From the NCBI GenBank assembly GCA_032586195.1, contig JAWHQP010000004.1, positions 1 through 64,000 of the forward strand: a DNA stretch of 64,000 nucleotides, given 5' to 3'. The stretch is from JAWHQP01 sp032586195 (lineage in GTDB: Bacteria; Pseudomonadota; Gammaproteobacteria; Enterobacterales; Pasteurellaceae). The notes beneath the pieces were generated by a model. The model saw only the letters and a program-made list of their open reading frames with translations. It made no database searches and was not told where the DNA came from. The position numbers were made by a program, and so were the translations under genes. Shown here in pieces: positions 17,657 to 25,958 of the stretch (positions are counted from its first letter, which is position 1; each line of letters starts with the position of its first letter).

Positions 17657-19036
17657 ATGGTTAGTTTAAATCCATCCTATTCTATTGAAGCAGAACAGGC
17701 TGTATTAGGCGGGTTGCTTCTGGACAACAATAAGTGGGATGAAGTCAGTTTGATTTTGGATGAAAAGAATTTCTTCAGTATTGCGCATCAGAAAATCTTT
17801 GGCGTAATGAAATCTCTGCTAGAGCAGAATCAGGATATTGATATTCTGATTCTGGAACGTGTATTGAGAGAAAAATCTTTACTCTCTGATCTTGGTGGTA
17901 TCGCTTATATAGCAGAGCTTTCTAAAAATACTCCGAGTGCGGCCAATATTGCAGCTTATGCCGAGATTGTAAAACGTGACTCGCAGGCAAGGGAACTGTT
18001 GGCATTAGGCAATGTGTTGCGTACAGAAGCTATAAAAATCAATTCACAGGACAAACTGGATTCGTTGGTCGAGAAAGCAGAAAGAAAACTTACGGATTTA
18101 ACGTTTAATCATTTTAATCAGGAAACCAATGTAGATGTAGCTGAGGTACTTGATACCGTGATTATGCAAATGGAATTGAGTAATAAAACAGATTCTGTTG
18201 TGACAGGAACGCCTTTTGGTATTGATCGGTTAGATAACAGTACTGCGGGAGGTCAATGTGGTGATTTGATTATTTTAGCCGCTCGTCCGTCTATGGGTAA
18301 AACGGCATTATCGCTCAAATTTATAGAAAGCGCACTGAATGCGGTTACGGATAAACCCGCACAGTATTTTAGCCTGGAAATGCCTGCAAGCCAGTTAATG
18401 CGACGTTTTATTGCAATGCATTCCCGTGTATCTCTGCAAAAAATTCGTCAGGCTACATTACTGGATGATGCTGAATTAGCAAAGATTGGAGAGGCTATTT
18501 TCCACATTAATACTAAATGGGAAGATCGTTTATTGATTGATGACAGCAGTTATTTGACACCACAAATGTTACGAACCAGAGTGCGTCGTAATGCCCGTAA
18601 ATACGGAATGCCATCGGTTATTATTATTGACTATTTGCAATTAATGTCTGCTCCGGAATATCAGGACAGTAAAAACCGTAATCTGGAGATTTCGGTGATA
18701 TCTCGGAATCTTAAGGCACTGGCAAAGGAAATGGATTGTCCCGTTATCGCCTTATCTCAGTTAAACCGTAATTCAGAGCAACGTGCGGATAAACGCCCGT
18801 TACCATCTGATTTACGTGATTCCGGCTCACTGGAGCAGGATGCCGATGTCATTATGTTTATTTATCGGGATGAAGTCTACAACACTAACTCCGAGCTGAA
18901 AGGTATTGCTGAAATTCTTATCGCTAAACAACGCAATGGACCGGTTGGTACGGTGCTGACTCAATTTAAAGGTGAATTCTCTATTTTTGAGAATATTCCC
19001 GACAGCGAATATGAAAAACTAATGAAAGAGATTTAG
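17657..19036 (+). CDS. dnaB: DnaB-like replicative helicase of the ICE
   Basis: Hexameric helicase, likely used when the excised element replicates. The 459 residues hold the DnaB N-terminal domain (EAEQAVLGGLLLDNNKWDEV), a linker, and the RecA-like C-terminal domain with Walker A ARPSMGKTAL (about residue 215), Walker B VIIIDYLQLM and the RSALSQLNRN-type motif (ALSQLNRNSEQR). Length and motifs are normal. It ends 2 bases before parB, so the operon is tight. Confidence 0.93.
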   Translation: MVSLNPSYSIEAEQAVLGGLLLDNNKWDEVSLILDEKNFFSIAHQKIFGVMKSLLEQNQDIDILILERVLREKSLLSDLGGIAYIAELSKNTPSAANIAAYAEIVKRDSQARELLALGNVLRTEAIKINSQDKLDSLVEKAERKLTDLTFNHFNQETNVDVAEVLDTVIMQMELSNKTDSVVTGTPFGIDRLDNSTAGGQCGDLIILAARPSMGKTALSLKFIESALNAVTDKPAQYFSLEMPASQLMRRFIAMHSRVSLQKIRQATLLDDAELAKIGEAIFHINTKWEDRLLIDDSSYLTPQMLRTRVRRNARKYGMPSVIIIDYLQLMSAPEYQDSKNRNLEISVISRNLKALAKEMDCPVIALSQLNRNSEQRADKRPLPSDLRDSGSLEQDADVIMFIYRDEVYNTNSELKGIAEILIAKQRNGPVGTVLTQFKGEFSIFENIPDSEYEKLMKEI

Positions 19037-19038
19037 CT

Positions 19039-20793
19039 ATGAATGACAAAATGAATAAGTTAATCGGTGGGCGATCTAAAGCAGACAGAAAACGAGATAT
19101 GCTGGCTCAGCTATCTACACCGACCATCCAGAATAATTCACCGGATTATCAACAGGTGCTTGAACCAGTCGCAAACAATACGCAGAAAAAATTGATTGTA
19201 GTCACATTGGATAAACTTAAACCTTATGACGGAAATCCACGCAAAACCCGAAATCCCGCCTACGAAGAAATTAAGGCTTCAATAAAGTCCCGGGGCTTAG
19301 ATCACGCACCAAACGTAACACAACGTCCGGGTGATGAGTTTTATACCATTGCAGATGGTGGTAACACACGTCTGCAGGCGTTAAAAGAACTTTTTCAGGA
19401 AACTCAGGATCCTAAATTCTGGTCGATTGAGTGTGTATACAAGCCTTGGCAGGGTGAAGCCGACGATATTAATTCCAAACTGAATATCCTGATTGGGCAT
19501 TTAGCAGAGAATGATATTCGAGGCGAACTCTCTTTTATAGAAAAAGCACTAGGAATCCGGGAGGTGAAAGCCTTGTATGAAGAAAAATATAAAGAATATT
19601 TTTCTCATCGTAAGTTGTCGGAGAAATTAGGTGAAAATGGTTACCCGATATCTAATCAGATTATAGCTCGTATGGAACAATGTCTGACTTATCTTTATCC
19701 ACATATCCCGAACATTCTGTTCGCAGGTTTTGGAAAAGCACAGATTGAAAAGCTGTTAGCCATTCATCGGCATACCCAAACATCATGGGATAAGTACAAA
19801 AAAGAAGAATTACATTTAACTGAAGATTTTTCTGAGTTCTGGATGCATACCTTGTCACCATTCGATGAAAATCCCGAAGATTTTGTCCTTAGTGATTTTC
19901 AGGATACTTTGATTGGCAAGCTGTGTGAAACATTCCAGTATCAGGTGCCTTATGAAACCTTGAAACTGGAGATCAGTCTGGAAGAGCGCAAGTTACAGCG
20001 CATCCTGGAAAAACAATCCGAATTAACACAGCGAGCCACCGAGAGTGAAAGCCGTGTACAGGAATTACATCAGCTACAGCAGAAAAAATTAGAAGTACAG
20101 CAAACCAGAGTTAAAGCCGAATCAGAATCTGAACCACATAGAACTGCCACAACCACTCAGGTTGAGGAAAACTTAGATGAAGAAACCGATATCTCTTTAG
20201 CTCAGGATGAATACAATGAAGATAAGCTTCTGAATAAAGCTGAATCATCATTACCAACATCAGATAACGAGTTTTCAGAGACACTTACAGAACATTTTGC
20301 AGGGTTTGGATTTGTACCCGGAGTCAATCCGGATATTACCCGTGCAGAGCAGGCTGCTGAAAACGGTATGGAATTTGCTAACTGTGGTAAATGTCCTGTT
20401 ACGCACGTTTGGAAGGTGTTCCCGAATCGTCGTCATAAACTGGATGCCTATTCACTGGCACTGGACATTGCGGAAGAAGTCGGCATTGACCATCTGATTC
20501 AGCACGTTATCTATGAACCGGTAGATTACAGTTTCCGCGTGTTACCACTTGATAATCGGGAAGCTGATGACATAACAATATCCATTCATAATTTATTATC
20601 TGCTCTTGAGACAGATCAGATTGAGATTAAATGTAATGACCCTGCCAGCCATTTTGAGTTATCTAACCGGCAGTTATTAGGTTCGTTAACAGAAGAACCA
20701 GGAATTTCCGACTTGATGCTTGTACGGATTTTCCGTTTAATTCGCATCGTTCGTTATATCAAGGAACAAGTCCGTTTGGGAGGTCAAAAATGA
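19039..20793 (+). CDS. parB: ParB-family partition protein, PFGI-1 class
   Basis: The 584-residue product has the ParB/Srx nuclease-like domain at residues about 50-130 (LDKLKPYDGNPRKTRNPAY, then IADGGNTRLQALKEL, the box II equivalent), an HTH region, a glutamine-rich coiled coil (about 310-385), an acidic linker and a C-terminal domain special to ICE ParB proteins. It is expected to bind centromere-like DNA and work with ParA. It overlaps the next gene by 4 bases. Candidate binding sites lie at 22129-22345. Confidence 0.88.
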   Translation: MNDKMNKLIGGRSKADRKRDMLAQLSTPTIQNNSPDYQQVLEPVANNTQKKLIVVTLDKLKPYDGNPRKTRNPAYEEIKASIKSRGLDHAPNVTQRPGDEFYTIADGGNTRLQALKELFQETQDPKFWSIECVYKPWQGEADDINSKLNILIGHLAENDIRGELSFIEKALGIREVKALYEEKYKEYFSHRKLSEKLGENGYPISNQIIARMEQCLTYLYPHIPNILFAGFGKAQIEKLLAIHRHTQTSWDKYKKEELHLTEDFSEFWMHTLSPFDENPEDFVLSDFQDTLIGKLCETFQYQVPYETLKLEISLEERKLQRILEKQSELTQRATESESRVQELHQLQQKKLEVQQTRVKAESESEPHRTATTTQVEENLDEETDISLAQDEYNEDKLLNKAESSLPTSDNEFSETLTEHFAGFGFVPGVNPDITRAEQAAENGMEFANCGKCPVTHVWKVFPNRRHKLDAYSLALDIAEEVGIDHLIQHVIYEPVDYSFRVLPLDNREADDITISIHNLLSALETDQIEIKCNDPASHFELSNRQLLGSLTEEPGISDLMLVRIFRLIRIVRYIKEQVRLGGQK

Positions 20794-21368
20794 TCAATAC
20801 TACGCTTAACCACGCCGTGATTTCCGAAATTTTGGCTCATTCCCGTCGCGGCGAAATTCATTATTTATTTCAACTTGGTTTCTCGGAAGAAGAAATAGCA
20901 GAAATTGAAAATTTATCTACACTGGAAATTTGTGATATCTGCGAAAGTACGATTTCATTCAGTTCTATCCAGATTAATCATAATGCTTTCTGGAATCTGG
21001 TTACAGCAGCACGGGAGAAAACACGTCAGCGCAATATTATTGATCGTGCATTAAGCCTGGGCGCCTCTTCTGAAATTCTGTATAAACGCTTTGGACAAAG
21101 TTCTGCGGATGTGTCTGCCAGACGAAAACTGCTTGGTATCACTGAACAGATGGGCAGAAAACGCAATGCGACTGAAGAAGAGGAAAAATTAATATGGGAC
21201 TTATGGGTTAAACAACGTGATTCCGTACCGGATAATCTGGATCTGGAAAATTCAGACGAGGGACTTGATTTAATGATGTTCATCTCAGAAGAATCAGGTA
21301 TCTGTCTGACAGAAGTATCCCGCTTGATTTTACAGTGGACAAAAAACAATAAAACAACAGATAAATAG
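20790..21368 (+). CDS. DUF2857-family ICE protein
   Basis: The 192-residue product matches the DUF2857 proteins that follow parB in SPI-7-type elements; their function is not known. It has no membrane segment. A predicted helix-rich domain (IDRALSLGASSEILYKRFGQSSADVSARRKLLG) looks like a DNA-binding HTH with an adjacent basic stretch, which is an inference. It overlaps parB by 4 bases and is closed by a terminator. Confidence 0.75.
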   Translation: MINTTLNHAVISEILAHSRRGEIHYLFQLGFSEEEIAEIENLSTLEICDICESTISFSSIQINHNAFWNLVTAAREKTRQRNIIDRALSLGASSEILYKRFGQSSADVSARRKLLGITEQMGRKRNATEEEEKLIWDLWVKQRDSVPDNLDLENSDEGLDLMMFISEESGICLTEVSRLILQWTKNNKTTDK

Positions 21369-21375
21369 AAAAACA

Positions 21376-21405
21376 AAAGCGAGGAAGATGTTGCTTCCTC
21401 GCTTT
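21376..21405 (+). terminator. Terminator after the parA-dnaB-parB-DUF2857 operon
   Basis: AAAGCGAGGAAG and CTTCCTCGCTTT form a 12-bp perfect stem with a 6-base loop, 7 bases after the stop. The following T-run is short (TTT is part of the stem), but the stem is strong. Confidence 0.75.
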
Positions 21406-21450
21406 AAATCTTTAACTGTTAACTTATTCACTTTGGTTAGGAAATCCTCT

Positions 21451-22713
21451 ATGAATATGGATACAATTATAACGCAACATATTGAAAGTGCAAGACCTAA
21501 ATTGTTAGAAAAAGCAAATCAGAAAACAGTTGCTGAAAATAATCTGTTTCAGGGATTATTATTTGTCGGCAACAAACATGAAACAGTACCACTTCGTTTA
21601 TTAACGGATAAATATCTGACACCGCGTGCAAAAACTGCCTGGCAGCTTATTAAACTAAATGCTTATCAGTTTCAAGGAACGGCATTTCCATCTTACGATG
21701 AACTCGCATTATGGTTATCGGACAGAGCATTTCAGGGGAAAGTTCTCTCTCGTAAGATTGTAAGCCAGACATTACTACTCCTACGTTTAACACGATGGTT
21801 AACATTATGCGAAACCGTTCGCAGCGAAACAGGACAAATTTTAGGTAATGTTTATATCATGAATGATGAACCATTGAGTGTAGGTGATTGTGTACAACTT
21901 AGTGATGATTATTTACGACTGCTGGAAAAATCAGCAAAACATAAAGATCCATTAGTGAAAGAAATTGCTACAGCAATTATTGATGAGATGTTTACTGATA
22001 AATCCATTTTATGGCATACCGTATCTCATATTGATGTTATCCGGGAACGCTACCAGCAGCTTAATGCTGGTTTTAATACACAAACCCAAGTAACCATCTT
22101 ACCTGAAAATTTAATAAAGGCAGTAGAAGGAACTAAGCAGAAATTACTGAGTTCTCCTCTTAGTTCCAATACAGAATTTAGTAAAAATCAAAGGGAACTC
22201 AGTGAAAAAACGAATGATTTACTTAGTTCCAATATGGAACTAAGTAATAATAATAGAGATAACTCATTGATTTCAGACTTAGTTCCATATTGGAACTCAG
22301 GTACTAAGTACAGTACAGATACTGATATAAGTACTAAGTACAGTACTGTAGGAGATAACTTTTTTTCTGGTTTGAACATGAAATTAACGACATCAGAAAA
22401 ACAACAACTGGCATTGGAAATGAGTTCGCTTGATGCAGAAATGAAAAAAGCCGTCTTGTTTGAAGTTCGGGAACGTATTGCTTCAGGAATGATTCGTAAT
22501 CCTCTAGGCTACTTATTTACTATTATTCGTCGGGCTAAAAATGGCGACTTTAAACCTTATATGCTGAATAAAGTCGCACGGAATAAACCAGGTAACCAGA
22601 CAGGTACTGGAAATGTACGGAATTTTTTACCTGGTCGCGGCAAAACAGAAACTCGCGATCATAAAAAACGGTTAGATATACTAAATCAGCTTAGTCGGAT
22701 GGTGCGTGCATAG
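21451..22713 (+). CDS. STY4528-like ICE protein with repetitive linker
   Basis: By position and sequence (NLFQGLLFVGNKHETVPLRLL, then a winged-helix-like PSYDELALWLSDRAFQGKVLSRK) it belongs to the STY4528 family of SPI-7-type elements. I start at the ATG at 21451, after the upstream terminator, giving 420 residues. Residues about 230-320 are a Ser/Asn-rich linker made of repeats (LSSNxELSxN and TKYSTxxD) whose DNA forms a cluster of palindromes; see the repeat entry. The C-terminal basic end (NKVARNKPGNQTGTGNVR) looks nucleic-acid binding. Its function is unknown; a replication-initiation or control role is a guess. Confidence 0.7.
   Translation: MNMDTIITQHIESARPKLLEKANQKTVAENNLFQGLLFVGNKHETVPLRLLTDKYLTPRAKTAWQLIKLNAYQFQGTAFPSYDELALWLSDRAFQGKVLSRKIVSQTLLLLRLTRWLTLCETVRSETGQILGNVYIMNDEPLSVGDCVQLSDDYLRLLEKSAKHKDPLVKEIATAIIDEMFTDKSILWHTVSHIDVIRERYQQLNAGFNTQTQVTILPENLIKAVEGTKQKLLSSPLSSNTEFSKNQRELSEKTNDLLSSNMELSNNNRDNSLISDLVPYWNSGTKYSTDTDISTKYSTVGDNFFSGLNMKLTTSEKQQLALEMSSLDAEMKKAVLFEVRERIASGMIRNPLGYLFTIIRRAKNGDFKPYMLNKVARNKPGNQTGTGNVRNFLPGRGKTETRDHKKRLDILNQLSRMVRA
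22129..22345. repeat. Palindrome cluster inside the STY4528-like gene; candidate ParB centromere
   Basis: CTTAGTTCCA and TGGAACTAAG form a perfect 10-bp inverted repeat with a 3-base spacer at 22222-22244; a near-perfect copy lies at 22278-22300 and a weaker one at 22159-22181. Half-sites (GGAACTAAG, CTGAGTTC, GGAACTCAG) lie at about 22129, 22148 and 22193. Then AGTACTAAGTACAGTAC occurs twice within 22301-22345. Symmetry and spacing resemble partition sites, but no binding evidence exists here. Confidence 0.6.
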
Positions 22714-22744
22714 ACTTGATTTAAAAATATGGATTACTGTCCGT

Positions 22745-22828
22745 GGTGGCAGTTTGTACAAAAAATAACCAAAGTGCCGCCCCGGGTGGCAGTTTGTACA
22801 AAAAATAACCAAAGTGCCGCCCCGGGTG
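22745..22828. repeat. Tandem 40-bp repeat (2.1 copies)
   Basis: A 40-bp unit beginning GGTGGCAGTTTGTACAAA and ending AAAGTGCCGCCCCG occurs twice with no mismatch. Within each unit GGTGGCAGTTTG and CAAAGTGCCGCC are imperfect inverted repeats, so each unit could fold as a hairpin or be an iteron. It lies between the STY4528-like and PFL_4669 genes. Confidence 0.85.
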
Positions 22829-22840
22829 TATGGGGTTTCT

Positions 22841-22881
22841 AATATACCACGATGAGCCTGCGTGGTTACATAATAGGCTCA
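22841..22881 (+). promoter_or_regulatory. Pseudoknot leader 1, upstream of the PFL_4669 gene
   Basis: CCACG (22847-22851) pairs with CGTGG (22861-22865); GAGCC inside that loop (22854-22858) pairs with GGCTC downstream (22876-22880), giving an H-type pseudoknot. The same arrangement recurs at 24689-24722 with compensatory base changes in both stems. Confidence 0.65.
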
Positions 22882-22958
22882 CTTTCTATACCTCAGCTAT
22901 AAACATAACATTATGTTTAACAGCCAATTTAATTATAAATTATTATAGGAGGACTATA

Positions 22959-23723
22959 ATGGTTCAGGAAAACGAACAGGAACTTGGTGCGTTACGTAGT
23001 GTAATGACATTCACGATTCATACTCAATATGCCTCTAAGCTTTGGAACGGACGTCAACTCATCCGTGATGGTAAAGAGGTGGTCAAAGCCCAGATTCTTA
23101 GTATGCCAAATTGCCTGGCGTTATTGGCACAGATCCAGAAAGATGCCGCTAATGATGATCCTTACGCCGACTGGTATTTGCTTCAGTTTGAGGAAAAGGT
23201 GCTGAAATATGCTGATAATATGAAACAGTACATCAATCAAATTATTGACATTTATGCAGATCAAGTTCCCGAAAATATGGATATTCAAGGGGCATTAAAT
23301 ATAAATCCTATTGTTTACCCTATTTATGCCAGTTCTCAGCTCGGTTATAAACTGATTTATCTTTTAGCCGATTTTGACTTATTGGCACGTTCCGTGCAGA
23401 CGGCCGCACATATTGCATTGATGACACGTAAACAAGCCCACGAATGGTTGGAAGCCGGCGCAAGACTGATCCGTCAGTGTTTCGGCGTGGTTGAAAATTA
23501 TCGCCACTCTGGAATCACTAGACAGGATGTTATTGAAAATAACGAGCGTTACAAAGAATGTGTGAAAAGACTTAAACTCACTCTGCCGGATAACGTCTTA
23601 AGTGGAGAATATCGTGCGGAATTTGCGCCAATAATCCGTAGTACCACCTCAACGCATATAGCCGAAAACGATGAATTACTCCAAAGTACTGATGATATTT
23701 GTACTGTTCCTAATGAACCTTAA
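22959..23723 (+). CDS. PFL_4669-family ICE protein (TIGR03761)
   Basis: Matches the integrating-conjugative-element family named after PFL_4669 (LGALRSVMTFTIHTQYASKLWNGR at the N-terminus and a helical C-terminal part). The function is unknown; it is always in the replication module of these elements. I start at the ATG at 22959, 5 bases after a strong AGGAGGA, giving 254 residues; an in-frame upstream ATG at 22830 is inside the leader and lacks an RBS. The DUF3158 gene follows. Confidence 0.82.
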   Translation: MVQENEQELGALRSVMTFTIHTQYASKLWNGRQLIRDGKEVVKAQILSMPNCLALLAQIQKDAANDDPYADWYLLQFEEKVLKYADNMKQYINQIIDIYADQVPENMDIQGALNINPIVYPIYASSQLGYKLIYLLADFDLLARSVQTAAHIALMTRKQAHEWLEAGARLIRQCFGVVENYRHSGITRQDVIENNERYKECVKRLKLTLPDNVLSGEYRAEFAPIIRSTTSTHIAENDELLQSTDDICTVPNEP

Positions 23724-23751
23724 AGGCATAGCTATCCAACAAGAGGTAAAC

Positions 23752-24240
23752 ATGACCCAAATTTATAGACTTATACCCGAAAATATGTACAGGGATCTTG
23801 CGCAGAATCTGAATCTTAATCATTTTTTACGTAGCTTGTTTGATATTCTTGATTCGCATGAAAGATATGATTACTTGCTCAACGAAGCTGAGAAAATACG
23901 TGAAGAACTTTATCGTTTGCAGCCTTTAATGATTAAAGGTATTTATGATAACTTACTGGTAAACTTGCCGATTCGGTTTATCCGGGATTCAACTGCGCGT
24001 AAAGGAGCGACTTATTTGCGCTGGCGCAATTTGAGAGATAATAAGAGTGGAGAAAATGCGTGGAAAGATATTGTTGCTAATTTAGAACAACCTCAGGCAT
24101 TAAGAGATTCTTTGGTGCAGGCGGAAAAAGAACGCATTGCACTTAATATGCAAATGGCTATTATTGTGCATATTATTCGTCAATTGTCAGAATGTCGGGA
24201 AAAAATTAATCGTGTTGAACAATTGCACCAGTGCAAATAA
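23752..24240 (+). CDS. DUF3158-family ICE protein
   Basis: The 162-residue product (start at the ATG 23752, behind AAGAGG) fits the DUF3158 family that follows the PFL_4669 gene in SPI-7/PFGI-1 elements. It is helical, with LPIRFIRDSTARKGATYLRWRN as the most conserved-looking segment; the function is unknown. Family members are usually followed by ssb, but no recognisable ssb is present here. Confidence 0.75.
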   Translation: MTQIYRLIPENMYRDLAQNLNLNHFLRSLFDILDSHERYDYLLNEAEKIREELYRLQPLMIKGIYDNLLVNLPIRFIRDSTARKGATYLRWRNLRDNKSGENAWKDIVANLEQPQALRDSLVQAEKERIALNMQMAIIVHIIRQLSECREKINRVEQLHQCK

Positions 24241-24318
24241 TATACAAGAAACTGAAAATCAATGTATACCAGTTCCTGGAAACATGGATATACAAAAAGC
24301 TCTAATAAAAGGCCTTTT

Positions 24319-24347
24319 AAAGGTAAGGGACTTTGCCCCTTACCTTT
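24319..24347 (+). other. Strong RNA hairpin between DUF3158 and a small gene
   Basis: AAAGGTAAGGG and CCCTTACCTTT form an 11-bp perfect stem with a 7-base loop. No T-run follows (GACGAG), so it is more likely a structured leader or mRNA-stabilising hairpin than a terminator. It lies 77 bases before the next ATG. Confidence 0.6.
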
Positions 24348-24423
24348 GACGAGAAAAAAGCTTTTCCATTAAAAAGATAAGGCTTTGACCATGCTAATCA
24401 CTACGTTTCTTCAGGAGTAAATA

Positions 24424-24633
24424 ATGAATAGAGTAAAAATGACGTTTACTGTTGAAATTGATGGTGAAATGATCATTCACCATCAAATTGAAGAGCAAAT
24501 TGAGAAGCGCTCTTACTTTTTGCAAGAGCGTAAATTAACTAAAGAAATTATAAATAAGATGAATGAGTTCCATTCTGAAAGATGGATTGATGCAAAACCT
24601 TGGACCGATATTAAAACTAATGAAAAGCAGTAA
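24424..24633 (+). CDS. Small hypothetical protein, 69 aa
   Basis: Not recognised. It has a good RBS (CAGGAG, 7 bases before ATG). The product is charged, soluble and predicted helical in its second half (EEQIEKRSYFLQERKLTKEIINKM). It lies between the DUF3158 gene and a lipoprotein gene in the same direction. Confidence 0.6.
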   Translation: MNRVKMTFTVEIDGEMIIHHQIEEQIEKRSYFLQERKLTKEIINKMNEFHSERWIDAKPWTDIKTNEKQ

Positions 24634-24688
24634 GTATTGAGAATCTCCTATTTTTTATTGTGGTAGATAAAAATAGAGATTCAATATA

Positions 24689-24722
24689 CCACATGGAGGC
24701 AGTGTGGTTAAATAATTGCCTC
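24689..24722 (+). promoter_or_regulatory. Pseudoknot leader 2, upstream of the lipoprotein gene
   Basis: CCACA (24689-24693) pairs with TGTGG (24703-24707); GAGGC in the loop (24696-24700) pairs with GCCTC (24718-24722). Compared with leader 1, both stems keep pairing through changed bases (G-C to A-T in stem 1, C-G to G-C in stem 2). Flanks AATATACC and ATAAT are also shared. Confidence 0.65.
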
Positions 24723-24755
24723 ACCACTCAATTTACATAACTAATGGAGTACAAA

Positions 24756-25241
24756 ATGAGACAATTCACATTAATCATATTATGCCTGACATTGGCTGGA
24801 TGTGCTCAGATTGACGCTGTTAACCAGCGGTTAGCCGACTGGGCGGGAGAACAAATCAAGATTCGTGATATCAATAAGCAGACTGCATCAGATACGTTAA
24901 CATCTAAACGGGATATTGATACACTATATTCCCGTATTAAACGGGAATTTGGTTTTCAGACCATGGAGGAAGCCCTTAGAGGATGCAATCCTAATTTAAA
25001 TAAGGACTGTGCATGGAGAGAAATGGCTGTTCGTGATGGCGGCTACATCCATGAGAAAACCCCTGGCGTTTATTATCGAATGGCTGAAACATTTCCTAAC
25101 TCAGCAAATGCTAATGAACCGTTTTTTCTTGATATAACGTTAGAAAAAGATGGTAAAAATACGGTAATTAACTATAAAACGAGAGGCAACCAGACATTTG
25201 CTAATGATGTGAAAAGAAATTTATTAAAAGCTATCAAATAG
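24756..25241 (+). CDS. Putative lipoprotein
   Basis: The 161-residue product starts MRQFTLIILCLTLAGCAQ, a lipoprotein signal with lipobox LAGC. I use the ATG at 24756 because GGAG at 24746-24749 is well placed for it; an in-frame ATG lies 12 bases upstream. The mature part has no known domain that I recognise; two cysteines (GCNPNLNKDCAW) may form a disulfide. It could act in mating-surface functions such as exclusion, but this is only suggested by its type. Confidence 0.72.
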   Translation: MRQFTLIILCLTLAGCAQIDAVNQRLADWAGEQIKIRDINKQTASDTLTSKRDIDTLYSRIKREFGFQTMEEALRGCNPNLNKDCAWREMAVRDGGYIHEKTPGVYYRMAETFPNSANANEPFFLDITLEKDGKNTVINYKTRGNQTFANDVKRNLLKAIK

Positions 25242-25325
25242 ATATATAAAATAACACTGTACTTATAACTAAGATATTGTAAAATACAACCTTCATAATA
25301 ATTATATTTGCATACAAACGTTGTT

Positions 25326-25351
25326 GCCGCCGAGTTATCGGTGGCTTTTTT
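25326..25351 (+). terminator. Terminator after lipoprotein gene
   Basis: GCCGCCGA and TCGGTGGC pair (one G-T) around a 4-base loop, followed by six T. It lies 85 bases after the stop. Confidence 0.8.
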
Positions 25352-25463
25352 ATATCTAATCTAAATTATTCTATTTCATAAATGATTTCTCCTGTTAAAC
25401 CTCACTCCTTTCTTTAAAAATACATCACAAAGACCAAATCTAAATGCAATTAAGGAGCAGACA

Positions 25464-25958
25464 ATGAGTAAAAATTATTTTTCAGTGGATATTCGTGATG
25501 ACTATGAAAATGTGTTATTCCATGACACGTTGGATGAGGCTAAGCGGGCTTGTCTTAATAACGCAAGCGATAGATATGATTATGCCTGCGGAGTAAGCGA
25601 TATGGAACTATACGAAGGAATGGAGGGTAAAGCAGTCTATGGAAAAATCCTAGGGTGTTGTAAATCTGAATGTCGTGAACCTGATAAAGATGACAGCTAC
25701 GAATCGCAATATAGTTACATTGTGGAGACTCCAGAACTCGTTGAAACGAACGGCTGGATTAGCGTAAATGACCACCTGCCCAAACCAGATGAATGTGTAC
25801 TTGTTTTTTTTAGAAATAAAATAAGAGAATATCAGAGCATTACCATTAGTCATTTTATTGATGGTGAGTTCAATATGGGTAGTGAATTATTTGAAGTGAC
25901 TCACTGGCAACCATTACCTGAGCGTCCTCCAATTTCAGTTGAAAAACAGGAAAATTAA
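25464..25958 (+). CDS. DUF551-domain protein
   Basis: 164 residues. The C-terminal 60 residues (NGWISVNDHLPKPDECVLVFF ... THWQPLPERPP) are a typical DUF551 domain, common in phage and mobile-element proteins and of unknown function. The N-terminal half (YENVLFHDTLDEAKRACLNNASDRYDYACG) is not recognised. Its stop is directly followed by the ATG of the methyltransferase gene, so the two are coupled. Confidence 0.75.
   Translation: MSKNYFSVDIRDDYENVLFHDTLDEAKRACLNNASDRYDYACGVSDMELYEGMEGKAVYGKILGCCKSECREPDKDDSYESQYSYIVETPELVETNGWISVNDHLPKPDECVLVFFRNKIREYQSITISHFIDGEFNMGSELFEVTHWQPLPERPPISVEKQEN

Noticed and set aside
24137..24349. Frame overlapping the DUF3158 gene, and a 21-codon leader peptide from 24283 across the hairpin
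   Set aside because: No RBS for either; the short peptide shows no run of regulatory codons. The hairpin alone is listed.
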